Positions 19,396-30,119 are shown, counted from the stretch's first letter. The stretch is 64,000 bases of DNA from Pictodentalium vernedei (GCA_031216915.1 CM062294.1:387305217-387369216), one strand, 5' to 3'. The notes: generated from the letters alone by a model not told the origin. Numbers and translations are program-made.

Positions 19396-22300
19396 GGGTT
19401 GTGATGGAGTTGGCGCGATTTCCCCTGCGAAAGAAGATCCTCCCGTGGAGGAAGCTTCCGCGGTAGGTCCCACAACAGACACCTGAGTAGATTTATCCAC
19501 GGTCTCTGTGGCGACAGAGATGCTACCAACAGAATCTTGCATTGAGATTGTTTTATCTTTAGCAATACTTGTTGAATTAACGGCGCTGGAGGATACGCAT
19601 ATCCTATCATTCCGTCCCAAGGGATCGACAGAGCGTCTACTGCAAATGCTCTTGGATCCGGACACGGAGACACATACGTCTGCAACTGATTGTTGAGATG
19701 TGTCGCAAATAAGTCTATCATTGGCCGTTCCCATTGGTAGCAAATCTGATTGAATACTTGTTTGTTGAGAGTCCACTCCGACGGCAACAAGCGACCCTTT
19801 CGTGAAAGGGAGTCTGCTAGCACATTCAGACGACCCGGTATGTGATGGACCGAAAGAAGAACGTGATGTTCTAGCGCAAACAGAAGGATTCTTTCCGTTA
19901 GATTGAACAACGGAACTGAATGAGTGCCTCCCTGATTCCGTATATACGCCACTACTGTCGTATTGTCGGATAGGATTTGGACATGAGCATCGTGAATAAT
20001 GTCCATCCAGTGACGTAACGCAAGCCAAATTGACATCATTTCCTTGATGTTTATGTGCTTGCACAGGAATTGCGGATCCCAAAGACCCTGGCATCTCGAA
20101 TCCGTTGGGATTAATGATGCACCCCAACCTGTTTGACTGGCATCCGTCATAACGGTAAAACTCGGATCCGGCAACTGCAGCGGAACTCCCTGAGTTAACC
20201 ACTGAATGTTTGCCCAAGTCTGAATCTCTTGTTTCACTTGATCTGACAAGAGAAAGTCTACATCGAGCGAATGAATTTTCACACTCCAATTCTGAGTCAA
20301 GAAAATTTGAAGAGGACGTGTGCGTAACCGCCCCATCGGAATGAGATCCGCGGCGGCTCCGCACAGACCTATCAGTCTCATAAATTCTCTCGCCGTGACT
20401 TTGTCTGCGTGCAGACAATAGCGAGCGTAACAACTGACTAATTTCGCTCTGGTTAACGGCAGACGAACGAGATTGTTGTGCGTCTCGAAGCTCATTCCCA
20501 GATGAGTGAATGACTTGGACGGCACCAGATCCGACTTCTCTTCGTTTACTATAAAACCGAGACGTCGGAGCAATAGAAGAAGATTCTGAACATCGTTCTG
20601 AAGCGTTAACTCGTTGCCGTACCTCTGAAGAATGTCGTCCAGGTAGGCCGACGTTACCGCAGACGAATGAGCTCGGAAGTAGATCATTACCGAGTTCATT
20701 ACCCGAGTGAAAGCACAGGGTGCTAGATTCAATCCGAAGCACATCGCCTGGAATTGATACACCACTCCTAGGACTGCGAAGCGTAGATACTTTCGGAATG
20801 TCGGATGTACCATGACGTGAAAGTACGCATCTTTGAGATCTATGCTCGTTGCATAATCGTTCACCCGAATACTCGCTCTGACCGATCGAATCGTCTCCAT
20901 ATAAAACTTCGGAGTGACGATCAGCTTGTTTATCCAGCTCAAATCTATGACTGGACGGAACGAGCCGTCTGGTTTCGGAACCAGAAACAGATGGCTGTAG
21001 AATCCCGGAGATTCCTGGTTTTCTACGACCTCTACCGCGTTCTTCATTAAAAGAGACTGCACCTCTGATAACAGAGCATCTCTTTTCTGCGGATTTGACG
21101 GAAGATGAGTCCACTTTGGACTTCGAGTTAATGGAGGCTTTCGTTTGAAGGATATCTTTAGACCTTCCGAAGTCACTCCTCTCACCCAAGGGTCGTCCGT
21201 AATCGACGCCCATTCTTGTGAAAAGCTCGACAACCTTCCGCCAACCGGAACGCGATAGAGGTTTAAGCCATCACCTCCTGGACCTGCGAGGCCTGCGGTA
21301 GGAGAAACCACGTCTTCCACGGCCTGCACCTCGCCCCGTAGACCTCGTGGCGTCCGACCGATTGTCCCGGCCTGAAGGACGTCCTGACGGTCTCTCGAAT
21401 AAGACCAAGAGGATGCACCGGAACCTCTATAGGAACCTCTCTTGGGCACATTAGACCCAGAAGTGCCTGTCTTATTCGTGTCTGCTGTATCTGACTTCTT
21501 AGGAGCAGATTTGAACAACAGAGAATCCTTAGCTTTCTTTGTAATTTTATCATAAATAGCGGAAAGCTTGCCGTCAAAGAGAAGTTCTCCTGAGACCGAA
21601 GCGACTCTAAGAGAGTTCTTCACCTTAGAATCCACTAGTGTGGATGTAGCTAGGGCTGCGTCACGTCTAACCAACTCCAGATTTGCCACTGAAAGGGCGG
21701 AGTTACACGTGGAATAAGCTACTGCCCTTGAAAGAAGTCTTAAAGAGGATTGTATATCCTGAAACTCTTTCCCCTGAAGGCGCAGTGATAACGCCTTAGT
21801 AAGGTGATCTGCGTAAGATAAGGCATCTAAATTGGCTCTGTTAGACGCAATAGCTGTTTCCAACACTGCGGTTGGAATAGAAGCTGACGACAGTAATGAT
21901 AGCTCTAAGTCTTCCGCCTCGACGTCCACACGCAGAGGAACTCTTGGTATACCCTGTCCTGCCGTATCGAATTTATTCCTTGCATTAATGAAAGGCAGGT
22001 TGAGAGTATTAGCGGACAAGAAACCTGCTTTCCCCGTCCTGGAAGCAAGTTTAAATATAGCGTTGTTCAATAGTTCAAATGTTCTTGCAACATTATTGGA
22101 CTGCGACGGAAACTCGGGAGCGATGTCCCTGAACCGCTCAAAAAATTCAGAGTCCAATGACGCTATAATTCTCTTGTCCGGAAGCGCAGCAGTCTGGCCC
22201 GACGGAACAACTTGAGGGAGAAAGTGCCGAATGAAGTCCACGGCAGCTTTATGTTGTTCCGAAAGGGATAGCTCCAAGTCATCCGTATCCCTTTCACCAT

Positions 22301-23405
22301 CCGGTCGGACCTCATGATGTTCCCGGTCGTCCGCCCCCGATGCTTCGGCGGAGCGTACCGACCCAGCGTCGTCGGATAATTCTCGATCCGACACCGTTTC
22401 TGTCGGCTGCTGGGATGCTGCGATAAGCTGTGCTATCTGCACAAGAATGTCCGGCGTCGAGACCTGCGGAGGCGCAGTCTTTCGCTGCTTCGCCGAGGGC
22501 AGCTCCGCATCAGATGGCTCCCGCATACTTTTCCTATGCGAACGTCCGGAGTCCATCGGTCTCGAATCCCTGGCTGCCGGATGGTGTGACCTGGTCGCCG
22601 AAGAATCCTTGATCGGAGAAGCTGGTAATATATCGGCGGTCACGCAGCCAAGGTGCGGTCGTGTGCGCTGACGAGAAGAGGAAGCCTTAACAGTCTCTGC
22701 GGACTGCTTATACAACGGAGCGTCCCGAGCGACGGACGTATGCTCCGCTAAAGACACATTTTGTACCACAACATCTGGTCCCAGATGTTGTTGTACGAGA
22801 GAGGGGCCTCTCTCGCTCGCGGCCCGGCTGGACCTGGACGAGCTAGGAACCAGACTCAAAGGCTTCCTTCGTTCTCGCTTACTATCCGCCGTCACTGGGT
22901 GTGCATCTATTATGTTTATAGTGCTCGCATCACCCAAAACTTCCTCTTGGACCGCATCGGACAAACCCGGCTGCCGAACCATTCGGTGAATGGACGCTAC
23001 ACCGGGCGAGCTAGCGGACGACATTTGTCTAATCTCCATGAGCACTTTTGCCGCTAGCTCTGAATTCATTTGTGACGACAGACGCACACTTGTAGAAGAT
23101 AACATGGAAACATCACCCTGTTCTGGTTCCTCTGAAATAGAAACTGAGAGAGTAGAGTGACCTTGCGGAGAAAGAGCCGGCATCGCCCTTTCTCCAGAAA
23201 CAACATATCGTGACACACGTTTCCAATGTTTCTCATCCCAATATTCACATATAGCACAGGGATTAATGCGAGAACACTGACTACAATTAATACAATGATC
23301 ATGAAAGTCAGAGGAAGATTTCTTCCTATTACAATTTGAACAACGTCCCTTCATTGTGAAAGAACAACAATAAGTCCCAGTTACTCCCAAAAACCCCTGA
23401 CACAA
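19299..23405 (-). CDS. E2 Gag-Pol polyprotein (Gag, RT, RNase H, MT-like)
   Basis: One 1368-codon ORF. The likely start is the Met before RCSNCNRKK (about residue 18) rather than the first Met. Residues about 18-60 carry the Cys/His cluster (CSNC, DFHDHCINCSQC, CAICEYW). A Ser-rich, charged Gag follows to about residue 680. RT has FRPVIDLS (about 815), DLKDAYFHV and YLDD (about 921). RNase H has TDASQTGWG (about 1085), KEMMS, LSDN (about 1140) and ADSLSR (about 1190). The last part (DLFATHLNN, AVDALSIPW, YAYPPAPLI) lies where DIRS elements carry a Dam-like methyltransferase; the usual (D/N)PP(Y/F/W) motif is not exact. Gag and Pol are joined by a 19-nt deletion relative to E1, so fusion may not be ancestral. 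Confidence 0.92.
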   Translation of the reverse strand: MCQGFLGVTGTYCCSFTMKGRCSNCNRKKSSSDFHDHCINCSQCSRINPCAICEYWDEKHWKRVSRYVVSGERAMPALSPQGHSTLSVSISEEPEQGDVSMLSSTSVRLSSQMNSELAAKVLMEIRQMSSASSPGVASIHRMVRQPGLSDAVQEEVLGDASTINIIDAHPVTADSKRERRKPLSLVPSSSRSSRAASERGPSLVQQHLGPDVVVQNVSLAEHTSVARDAPLYKQSAETVKASSSRQRTRPHLGCVTADILPASPIKDSSATRSHHPAARDSRPMDSGRSHRKSMREPSDAELPSAKQRKTAPPQVSTPDILVQIAQLIAASQQPTETVSDRELSDDAGSVRSAEASGADDREHHEVRPDGERDTDDLELSLSEQHKAAVDFIRHFLPQVVPSGQTAALPDKRIIASLDSEFFERFRDIAPEFPSQSNNVARTFELLNNAIFKLASRTGKAGFLSANTLNLPFINARNKFDTAGQGIPRVPLRVDVEAEDLELSLLSSASIPTAVLETAIASNRANLDALSYADHLTKALSLRLQGKEFQDIQSSLRLLSRAVAYSTCNSALSVANLELVRRDAALATSTLVDSKVKNSLRVASVSGELLFDGKLSAIYDKITKKAKDSLLFKSAPKKSDTADTNKTGTSGSNVPKRGSYRGSGASSWSYSRDRQDVLQAGTIGRTPRGLRGEVQAVEDVVSPTAGLAGPGGDGLNLYRVPVGGRLSSFSQEWASITDDPWVRGVTSEGLKISFKRKPPLTRSPKWTHLPSNPQKRDALLSEVQSLLMKNAVEVVENQESPGFYSHLFLVPKPDGSFRPVIDLSWINKLIVTPKFYMETIRSVRASIRVNDYATSIDLKDAYFHVMVHPTFRKYLRFAVLGVVYQFQAMCFGLNLAPCAFTRVMNSVMIYFRAHSSAVTSAYLDDILQRYGNELTLQNDVQNLLLLLRRLGFIVNEEKSDLVPSKSFTHLGMSFETHNNLVRLPLTRAKLVSCYARYCLHADKVTAREFMRLIGLCGAAADLIPMGRLRTRPLQIFLTQNWSVKIHSLDVDFLLSDQVKQEIQTWANIQWLTQGVPLQLPDPSFTVMTDASQTGWGASLIPTDSRCQGLWDPQFLCKHINIKEMMSIWLALRHWMDIIHDAHVQILSDNTTVVAYIRNQGGTHSVPLFNLTERILLFALEHHVLLSVHHIPGRLNVLADSLSRKGRLLPSEWTLNKQVFNQICYQWERPMIDLFATHLNNQLQTYVSPCPDPRAFAVDALSIPWDGMIGYAYPPAPLIQQVLLKIKQSQCKILLVASLSPQRPWINLLRCLLWDLPRKLPPREDLLSQGKSRQLHHNPQGLNLHFFPLCGPSCMASTLQDEQWTRFLTV

Positions 23406-24238
23406 AGATACATAATAACATGATCCATTAATAAATGAAAAAACAATTGCAAATCAAAATAATTTTGAAAAAATATTTTTTCAGCAAAGCCCAAGTTGCT
23501 GAAAAGTAACGTTGAGCCCCGATGGATCCGATGGCAAAGTGTGGTCAAAAATTTTAAATTTATATTAAATAATTAATGAGACACTTACGGATAATATAAA
23601 TGTATCTTATAGTGAGATAAACTACAGCAAAGGCAAACAGCCCCCCTCAAAAAAGGCTGTTGCCAATGAAAACAAACAGTGTAAAAACCAGAAAACATGA
23701 CTCCAGGCACTGAAAAAACTGGCCCGGAATCAGTCATCAAATTACACTCTATCTGATGCAAAACAGAGACTCCCAGGGGAGAATCTGCAGAACATCAGAT
23801 GGAAGATGCAGAACACAAACGTTATACACCCATGGGTGAAAACGTAACTATGGGGAAAATAACAGAAAACATTCTGTAACCAAGCAACTCTCCCAGGAAA
23901 TTTTAGAAATGAAATTTCTCAAAAATATGCCAAAAGCATGGGAGAATTGCAAGGGGGGACTTTAGAAGGCTAGGGGAGAGGAAACACTGAATAAGCAGTG
24001 CAACATTTAGCAAGAATGACAACAAGAGGCCCATGACTCGAAAGTAGGCAACTTAACATAATTTCATCAAAAAATTTTAAGTACAGCCCTGATTATTTTT
24101 TGTCACTTCTTTTTCCTCTCCTCCTTCTATCCTCCTTAGAATCACATTTTCTCCAAAAATTACGTGTCTGGCATCCTTTAAACTGAGATTTACAAGCACA
24201 AAGATCAGTGAGATGTTGACTGATGAAGGGCCAAACAG

Positions 24239-24427
24239 AGGATGATAATTGGCGCCAATTTCGGGACGTCTGCGTCACTGCGCATGCGCAGTAGAGGCGT
24301 AGTATGGAGGTCCTTTAGGACATGATTTCTTTTTGTTTTGGATGCAAATTTTGGGGATTGGGGGGCAAAATTTGTGTTTGGCCCTGGTTTTGTTAGAGTT
24401 AGCACCAGCTAAGTCTGGGTCATTGGT
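24239..24427 (-). repeat. E2 right inverted terminal repeat
   Basis: Promoter-side terminal repeat, the reverse complement of about 17377-17564. It includes the NRF1-like palindrome at 24277-24292 and the AATTGGCGCCAATT palindrome just before it. The leader 23406-24238 lies between it and Gag. Confidence 0.88.
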
Positions 24428-25009
24428 ACAGTATAAAAATATACCAACTCTGCACAATGCATTATTACATGGTTTGCTTTTTATAGTAATACATCATTCC
24501 CCTGACGATCCAATGAATACACAAAATATTTAAATTTTATAGCAAATTTCCTTTCTTATTATACCTACCACAATTGTTTACTACAGGCTTGCACTGCAGT
24601 GGAAGTCCCTAACTTGGAAAATATACTCTCTATTTTGATCTAAGTCCTACTTTTGGCAAAAAAACTGAAAAATACCATCTCTGCGCAATGCATGATGACA
24701 TGGTTTGCTTTTTATAGTAATACATCATTCCCCTGATGATCCAATGAATACACAAAATATTTAAATTTTATAGTAAATTTCCTTTCTTATTATACCTACC
24801 ATAATTGTTTACTACAGGCTTGCACTGCAGTGGAAGTCCCTAACTTGGAAAATATACTCTCTATTTTGATCTTTCCCAAGCAATTTGGTACCAGTGCGCA
24901 ATCGTGTAACTAATGACTCATTCTTTTGAATCTGCCAACATTGGAGTTATGTGATCAGCATGGAGGAAGGATTCTTACCCGAATAAGAAGATGGGAGGGC
25001 CTCCATGTG

Positions 25010-25097
25010 AACAATTGTGGTAGGTATAATAAGAAAGGAATTTTACTATAAAATTTTAATTTCTTATCAACCTACCCTACAAATGTTTACTACAGGC
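25010..25097. repeat. Y2 ICR (unit 2)
   Basis: Same structure as 12692-12776: the reverse complement of the Y2 left tip joined to the reverse complement of the right tip at about 25059. Here the real right tip is present in the window (30060-30081), so the match can be read directly. Confidence 0.84.
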
Positions 25098-25312
25098 TGA
25101 ATAGACAATAGGAGAAGGGAATCACATAACCAACCCCTACATAAACTGACTGCACTGGAACCGTGGACAGAAAAAGCGTTCCCTAGGCCTATCAAACCAT
25201 AGCATCACAAACATTAGTAAAAGACAATGAGAGATGAGGCATATGGCACTGCATGATGCACAGACAGAAAGGACCTTAAACGGCACAGGGCTGGAACTGA
25301 CCTTGAAGAAGC

Positions 25313-26345
25313 CTAATGGCTAAGGTAGACAACAGCCTGAGCAGAAGAAAGAGGGCCCAAAGAAAAAAAGGTCCTCAGACTGCTCCTGCACCTGAGACAG
25401 ATAGAAGGTGGAGAAAGTAGAAGCATTTCTCCAGTAGACTGCCTGCATAACATCCGACAACTTGACGGAGTTAGCATAAGCTCAGGAGGCAGACAAGGCA
25501 CGCACCTCGTGGGCAGAAATACGATTGGTAATACAATCATCAGTCGCTAGATGAGCATAAGCCGTGCGAATAGCAAGAAAAATATGCTGAGAAATGGATT
25601 GAGGAGAGAGCTTCTGTCGACCAGGAATAAGAGACAAAAAGAATCGTTTCCTGCCTTTCCCAATGAACTGCGTCCGGTTGAGATAAATGTGAAGAGCAGA
25701 AACTGGACAGAGCAAAGGGCAATTACCCTCTGCAGACGGAAGAGCCATGATACAGATAGGAGGCGGAGTTGTTTCTGGTATCTGATTCTTGGCCAGAAAG
25801 GAGCAATCAGTGGTAAAAGTAACCCCATTGGCGGAGCTCCGGAAAAAGGCTGGATCAACCGAGAGGACATGAAGCTCACGAACCCATCTGGCTGAGGCAA
25901 AAGACATCAGAAAAGCCATCTTGTTTGTGAGAAAATGCATATCCACCTGGGATAAAGGTTAAAACTGCGCCCCCCCCCCCTTCCCCCACCCACCCCCTGC
26001 AAAGCAGCACCCAAGAAAGATTCCATTGTGGGGTAAGCTGCAAAATCCTAGGCCTTTTCAAAGAAAACTGCTGAATAAGCTTGGAGAGGTATGGATTAGT
26101 GCCGATACGACGCTTTCCCACATACGAAAAGGTCTCCGAAAGCATGACCTGTACCCTTTTAAGGTAACAGGCTGGAGACCCCGAGAATCAAACAGATATA
26201 CCAGAAAGTATGCAATCTGTGTTATCGAAGGAATGGCATAATCAACAGAGTGATCAGCACACCATCGACAGAAGACCTTCCACTTAGCCACATAGGCTAA
26301 ACCAGTGGACTGCCGCCTTGAAAAGAAATGCACTCCACAGCTCAT
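25313..26345 (-). pseudogene. Y2 tyrosine recombinase remnant (unit 2)
   Basis: The N-terminal core-binding part is at 26058-26345 and the catalytic part at 25482-25946. SARWVRELHVLS and SAHEVRALSAS are present, and TGA replaces the Trp codon at 25482-25484. The tyrosine motif STFSTFYLSQ is readable further on (about 25405-25440). The final segment LGPLSSAQAVVYLSH is in the 25313-25540 frame after a shift at a T-run. The same lesions occur in unit 1, so they pre-date the duplication. Confidence 0.8.
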
Positions 26346-27060
26346 CTCGAAAAACCTCTATGGAGGAGACAGGACCTGACAAAAGATATGCGTGAAGGCA
26401 CAATGAAGTCGGGGCGATGTGAAACCTCCTTCGGTGACCTTGGCAAAGAAGGTCACGTTGTAGAGGGAGACGTGCTGGAACCGCCGCCAACAGAAAGCAG
26501 AGCTGATTGATCCACACCCGTTGAGGCGACAGGGAATGATTCAACATCTGCAGGTTCTGAACTTGGTCAGAACCTGAGACAGAATCGGAACCGGCGGGAA
26601 GGTGTAGCTGACTAGACCATTCCAATCGAGTGACAGCAGAGCGTCCATGGCAAAAGCCATAGGATCTGGACACAGGGACACGAAAGTGTCCACCTGATGG
26701 TTCCAACAAATCGCAAAGAGATTGATGTGGGGATGACCCCAGAGATCGCAAAGCAACATCTGGAATGGATGTAATTGTGGCCTAATGGTCTGCGAACCCT
26801 GATATCCTTCCTCTAACATGGTATGAATCAAAGTAAGGATCTTCATTTCGAACCCCGGCGAGGCACGCAAGAGGAGAAACCACCTCCTCTCTTAGATGAA
26901 TGATCCTGAGTCCTCCCTCTGGTCTGCCGATGCTTACCCTTACCACGTGAGTAAGAAGTAGAAGCGGCGACAGGAGGATCAGCCCTTGGCTTCGCAGAGG
27001 AAGCAGAAGGGCGATTGTTAGGCTTAGAACAGCCTCAGTCTCCAACAGAAGGCTGATCAA
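26284..27060 (-). pseudogene. Y2 Pol remnant lacking RT and RNase H (unit 2)
   Basis: Duplicate of 14026-14739. The Pol start (LREEVVSPLACLAG, GFADHW) is followed near 26750 by the methyltransferase-like tail (HINLFAICWNHQ, AFAMDALLS, YTFPPVPIL, LPLQRDLLCQG). RT and RNase H catalytic motifs are missing. Confidence 0.78.
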
Positions 27061-29455
27061 ACAGCCTTAGCAGCAGCTGATCTGTGGAATGAAGCAGGAC
27101 GTCATCCCGGTCCGTCGCCACGGAACCATGGAAAAGTCGCAGACCCGCCAAAGAAGCAGATCGAAGAGCAGCGAGCTGCCCCTCAGGAAGGGAACTTGTG
27201 TCCGACACAGCATCCCGGCGAACTAATTCCAAGTTAGGAGTGTTACAGGCATGCGTGTGTGTAAGATGAGTGTCTTGGAAATCACACGCAAAGGAGCCTG
27301 TATGTCGTCAAACCTATCTAGAAGCAGATAAGCAGCCAAAGCAGAACCAACGTGATCTGAGAGAGAAAGCATGTCCAGCATCTCTCTCGATAAGCCCAAC
27401 AGGGACTCCAGAGTCGCCATGGGAATAACGGCTGACTTGGGCTTGGAAAGTCTGAGGGAGGTGGAGTACTGATCCAAGACCGTCAAAAGTCTGGCAGACT
27501 GACGGATTGGCGGAATCGTAGGAACGATAACGCACTGGAGGCAAAAAGGTGTCAGCTCTGGTGAAAAATGAAGTCTTCATAGCCTTGGAACTCAGCTTAG
27601 AGTCCAAGGCTGCAAACACTTCAACCACTGTACCCACTGGCACGGTCGAAGGTGCCCAGAAGCGGGTTGCTCCACAGGCTGGAGGCGCGTGACTGATGAT
27701 CGCGGCCTGGTTGACACCGTCGGCTGGTCTATTTATTTACTGGTGTTTAAGGTCACATATTTCTGCACAATGGCTAATCATGACCACGACAGTTTTACGG
27801 GTGGAGGAAGCCGGAGTACCCGGAGAGAACCACCGAGCAACGGCGAGCAACTGTCAGCTCCCCAACATACTAACTCCACACAAGCAGGGTTAGCATTGGT
27901 TGAAGACAGGTGCACTATCGATGTGCAGTATGCCTTAGTACACAGCGTCACCATGCCCCCACGTGGGCAATGGGTGTGAAGTGTCTTGCCCAAGGACACA
28001 ACGCGGTTGCCGCAGGTGGGATTTGAACCGAGGACCTCTCGGCTTGCAGCCTGCACCTCTACCAACTGAGCCATCTCAGCTGGTCTGGTGGTTTGAGATC
28101 CGGAAGGAACTCAAACACAAAGTCAAGAGCTGCCCCCGAGTCAGAAGACTGTTGGCCCTCAACGTCAGGTATGTCTGACCCATCCTCTGAGTCGGAAGAC
28201 ACATAGCCCATCATGGGCAAACCAGCCGGTGGCTCCCATGGTGTAGGCACACCTGGGAGATCAGAAAGCAGCCTGCTTCCAATCCCAGGAGGCAGTGCCG
28301 TGGGGGGGGGGGGACACCTGGAAACCACTAGTAGCCTTGCTGAAGGCAACGGAAAGGCCCTTGGAAAGAATGAGGAGCAAGGAGAGGGCCTCCCTAAGCT
28401 CACGGCCCGTGGCAGCCGGTTCGATGTGGGAACGAACCGGCAAAGTGGCTTCACTCCTAACCCTCTTAACCAACAAAGGGTCACGATGCTGGTAGGGGTA
28501 TACCAGACCCCGACGTTCAACAGTGCGGGAACTCAGGAGAGTCGTCACAGACCTCTGAGGGACAGAAGGTTCAGGCTGCACAAAAAGCATCGATCCCACA
28601 AAACTGGCCATCGGACCAGAGTGTATGGACAGAAATGCAACAGAGTCCATGGTGACCCCACGAGGAACATCCGAATACAAAGAGAAGGCTGCTGGGCTTG
28701 ACAGCTGAGAGACCACAGCAGAGGGTTCGGTCGGCAGCCCCTTCTGACTTCGCCGAGTTGAATTCAGGGAAGGCTGAGGCCGATATCCCACATCTACACT
28801 ACCAGACATCTCTGCAGACCCGTGCAGGGATAAGCCGAGGCCGGCTGAAATGGTGACCGATGACATTGCAGACGGAACAGCAGTAGCAGCAGAGACGACG
28901 GGAGCTGTTGAACTGGTGGAAAAGTGGAGAGAGCAACTGAGCTTGGCTCCAAAGGAGGAGTCACAACCCTAGTGACAGCCTCAGATATTGACTGGAGAGG
29001 GACCAGTCCCGGAACCAGGCATCTCTTCACCAGACAACTCAACAGCTCCCACAGTATCCACCACAGGAAAAGACTGCATATCCCCCATGGAGGGGGTATA
29101 ACTCTCACCAGACATGCTCATGTCGGGAGGCCCTGAATGACAGTGTTCCCCTTACCCACGGGTGCGAGAGGAACGGCCACGAGAACGTACCACATGGTTC
29201 ACAGAAGCCCAAAAAGTGGATGACCAAGACCAACAGGGTCGATCGGAAGAACACCCATTACAAGTGGCACAAGAAGCATGGGAATCATCCAAATGCTTGG
29301 GCAAAAGGCATTGCCCTCAAGGAACAGTCCTGGGCATAACAGAGGTGAGAGCAATAGACGAAAAAGTGAACTCAAGAGATGTAGAAAGTAGAAGAACACC
29401 CCCAACTACAAGAGAAAGGTGGCAGAAAATAAAGAACCGGCGGGAACACAATTGA
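27061..29455 (-). pseudogene. Y2 Gag, interrupted by SINE and frameshifts
   Basis: Coding orientation is minus. The N-terminal Cys/His cluster is readable at about 29225-29330 as CLLPKH...DDSHASCATCNGC...PCWSW. It aligns in spacing with DFHDHCINCSQC...PCAICEYW of E2. A Ser/Pro-rich middle follows (28261-28866). Then come the SINE at 27731-28078 and the C-terminal half (27035-27643) with the conserved LELVRRD motif. A poly-G tract at 28301-28313 and several frame changes break it. Confidence 0.7.
27731..28078 (-). mobile_element. tRNA-headed SINE in Y2 Gag (unit 2)
   Basis: Duplicate of 15410-15757 with the same flanking GCTGGTCT repeats (27723-27730 and 28079-28086). The B box reads GGTTCAAATCC as in unit 1's head, with one difference just downstream. 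Confidence 0.85.
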
Positions 29456-30081
29456 ACCCAGACGGCCGACAGGGACCCAAAAAACAGAAATTCTGCCCTC
29501 AACAGAGAGGAGAAATCCTGTCCATACAGCCCCCCCACTGACACCTAACTTCAATAATAATATCCAAAAGGATACCATAAATTTATCAACCTAAAAATTA
29601 TATGTCTGAACCGCACGGTATGCGAAAGTCACGCGCGAACATGGAGAATATACAAAATACAATAAAAATGTGGTTGAAATTAATAACAAGAATATATAAA
29701 ACACAGTCCTGTTATTATACGATACTCAGATCCATAATTCTAGTCACAGGTAACCATTATCAATGAGCTGAATTATCACTGTTTCGTAATGCAAATGGCC
29801 GCATGTCTTTCCAGGATGGCGGAAGAAAAAAGAATGAGTCATTAGTTACACGACTGCGCACTGGTACCAGAAGCCGTGGATCTGTACTAGGAGAAGAGCG
29901 TCCCCTACTGGGTGTGTGCCTTTAGCACTCGACTCAGTTTTGGCTTATTTTTTCTTGGTCCTTTTGCACCACTTTTCTTTCCCAAATTGCTTGGGAAAGA
30001 TCAAAATAATTTTCCGAGTTAGGGACTTCCACTGTAGTGTAAGTCTGTAGTAAACAATTGTAGGGTAGGTTGATAAGAAAT
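29456..30081 (-). repeat. Y2 leader and right inverted terminal repeat
   Basis: The leader (about 29456-29833) is AT-rich and non-coding. From about 29834 the sequence mirrors the Y2 left ITR: ATGAGTCATTAGTTACACG, GCTTGGGAAAGATC, TTAGGGACTTCCACTG, TAGTAAACAATTG. An internal insertion is present around 29866-29985. The final GGTAGGTTGATAAGAAAT matches the ICR. Confidence 0.75.
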
Positions 30082-30119
30082 GCAAAAACCTCACATGGAT
30101 GCAGACAACATCGAGTATT

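Larger units (their letters stand above)
17338..24440 (-). mobile_element. DIRS retrotransposon E2, best-preserved copy
   Basis: Same family and orientation as E1, 7103 bp, ends GTTAAAAAATTT and TATAAAAAT. It has a left ITR at about 17377-17564, an ICR at 17641-17729, YR, a fused Gag-Pol ORF, a leader and a right ITR (about 24239-24427). All recognised catalytic motifs are intact. A 19-nt deletion near 21373 relative to E1 joins Gag to Pol in one frame. It lies in the first copy of the two-copy repeat of unit 2 and post-dates the segmental duplication. A poly-C tract at about 18214-18228 differs from E1. Confidence 0.93.
16111..28425. repeat. Tandem duplication, unit 2 (contains E2)
   Basis: This is the second copy of 3763-16110. 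Its beginning joins unit 1's end at 16110/16111 with a 2-bp AT microhomology shared by the outer breakpoints (3761-3762 and 28424-28425). Beyond 28425 the Y2 element continues intact to 30081, so the original right breakpoint lay inside Y2. Unit 2 lacks E1 and keeps an uninterrupted E1 target at 16813/16814. It carries E2 at a position that is empty in unit 1 (12121/12122). Confidence 0.88.
24761..30081 (-). mobile_element. DIRS element Y2, unit 2 copy, both ends present
   Basis: The left end near 24761 reads TTAAATTTTATAG. The right end at 30081 reads TTGATAAGAAAT. Both match the two halves of its ICR (25010-25097). It carries a decayed YR, a Pol without RT/RNase H, Gag, and a tRNA-headed SINE in Gag. 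The right ITR (about 29834-30070) contains an extra stretch of roughly 130 bp not present at the left. With the SINE removed it is about 4.97 kb, shorter than E1/E2 because the RT/RNase H region is missing. Confidence 0.85.
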
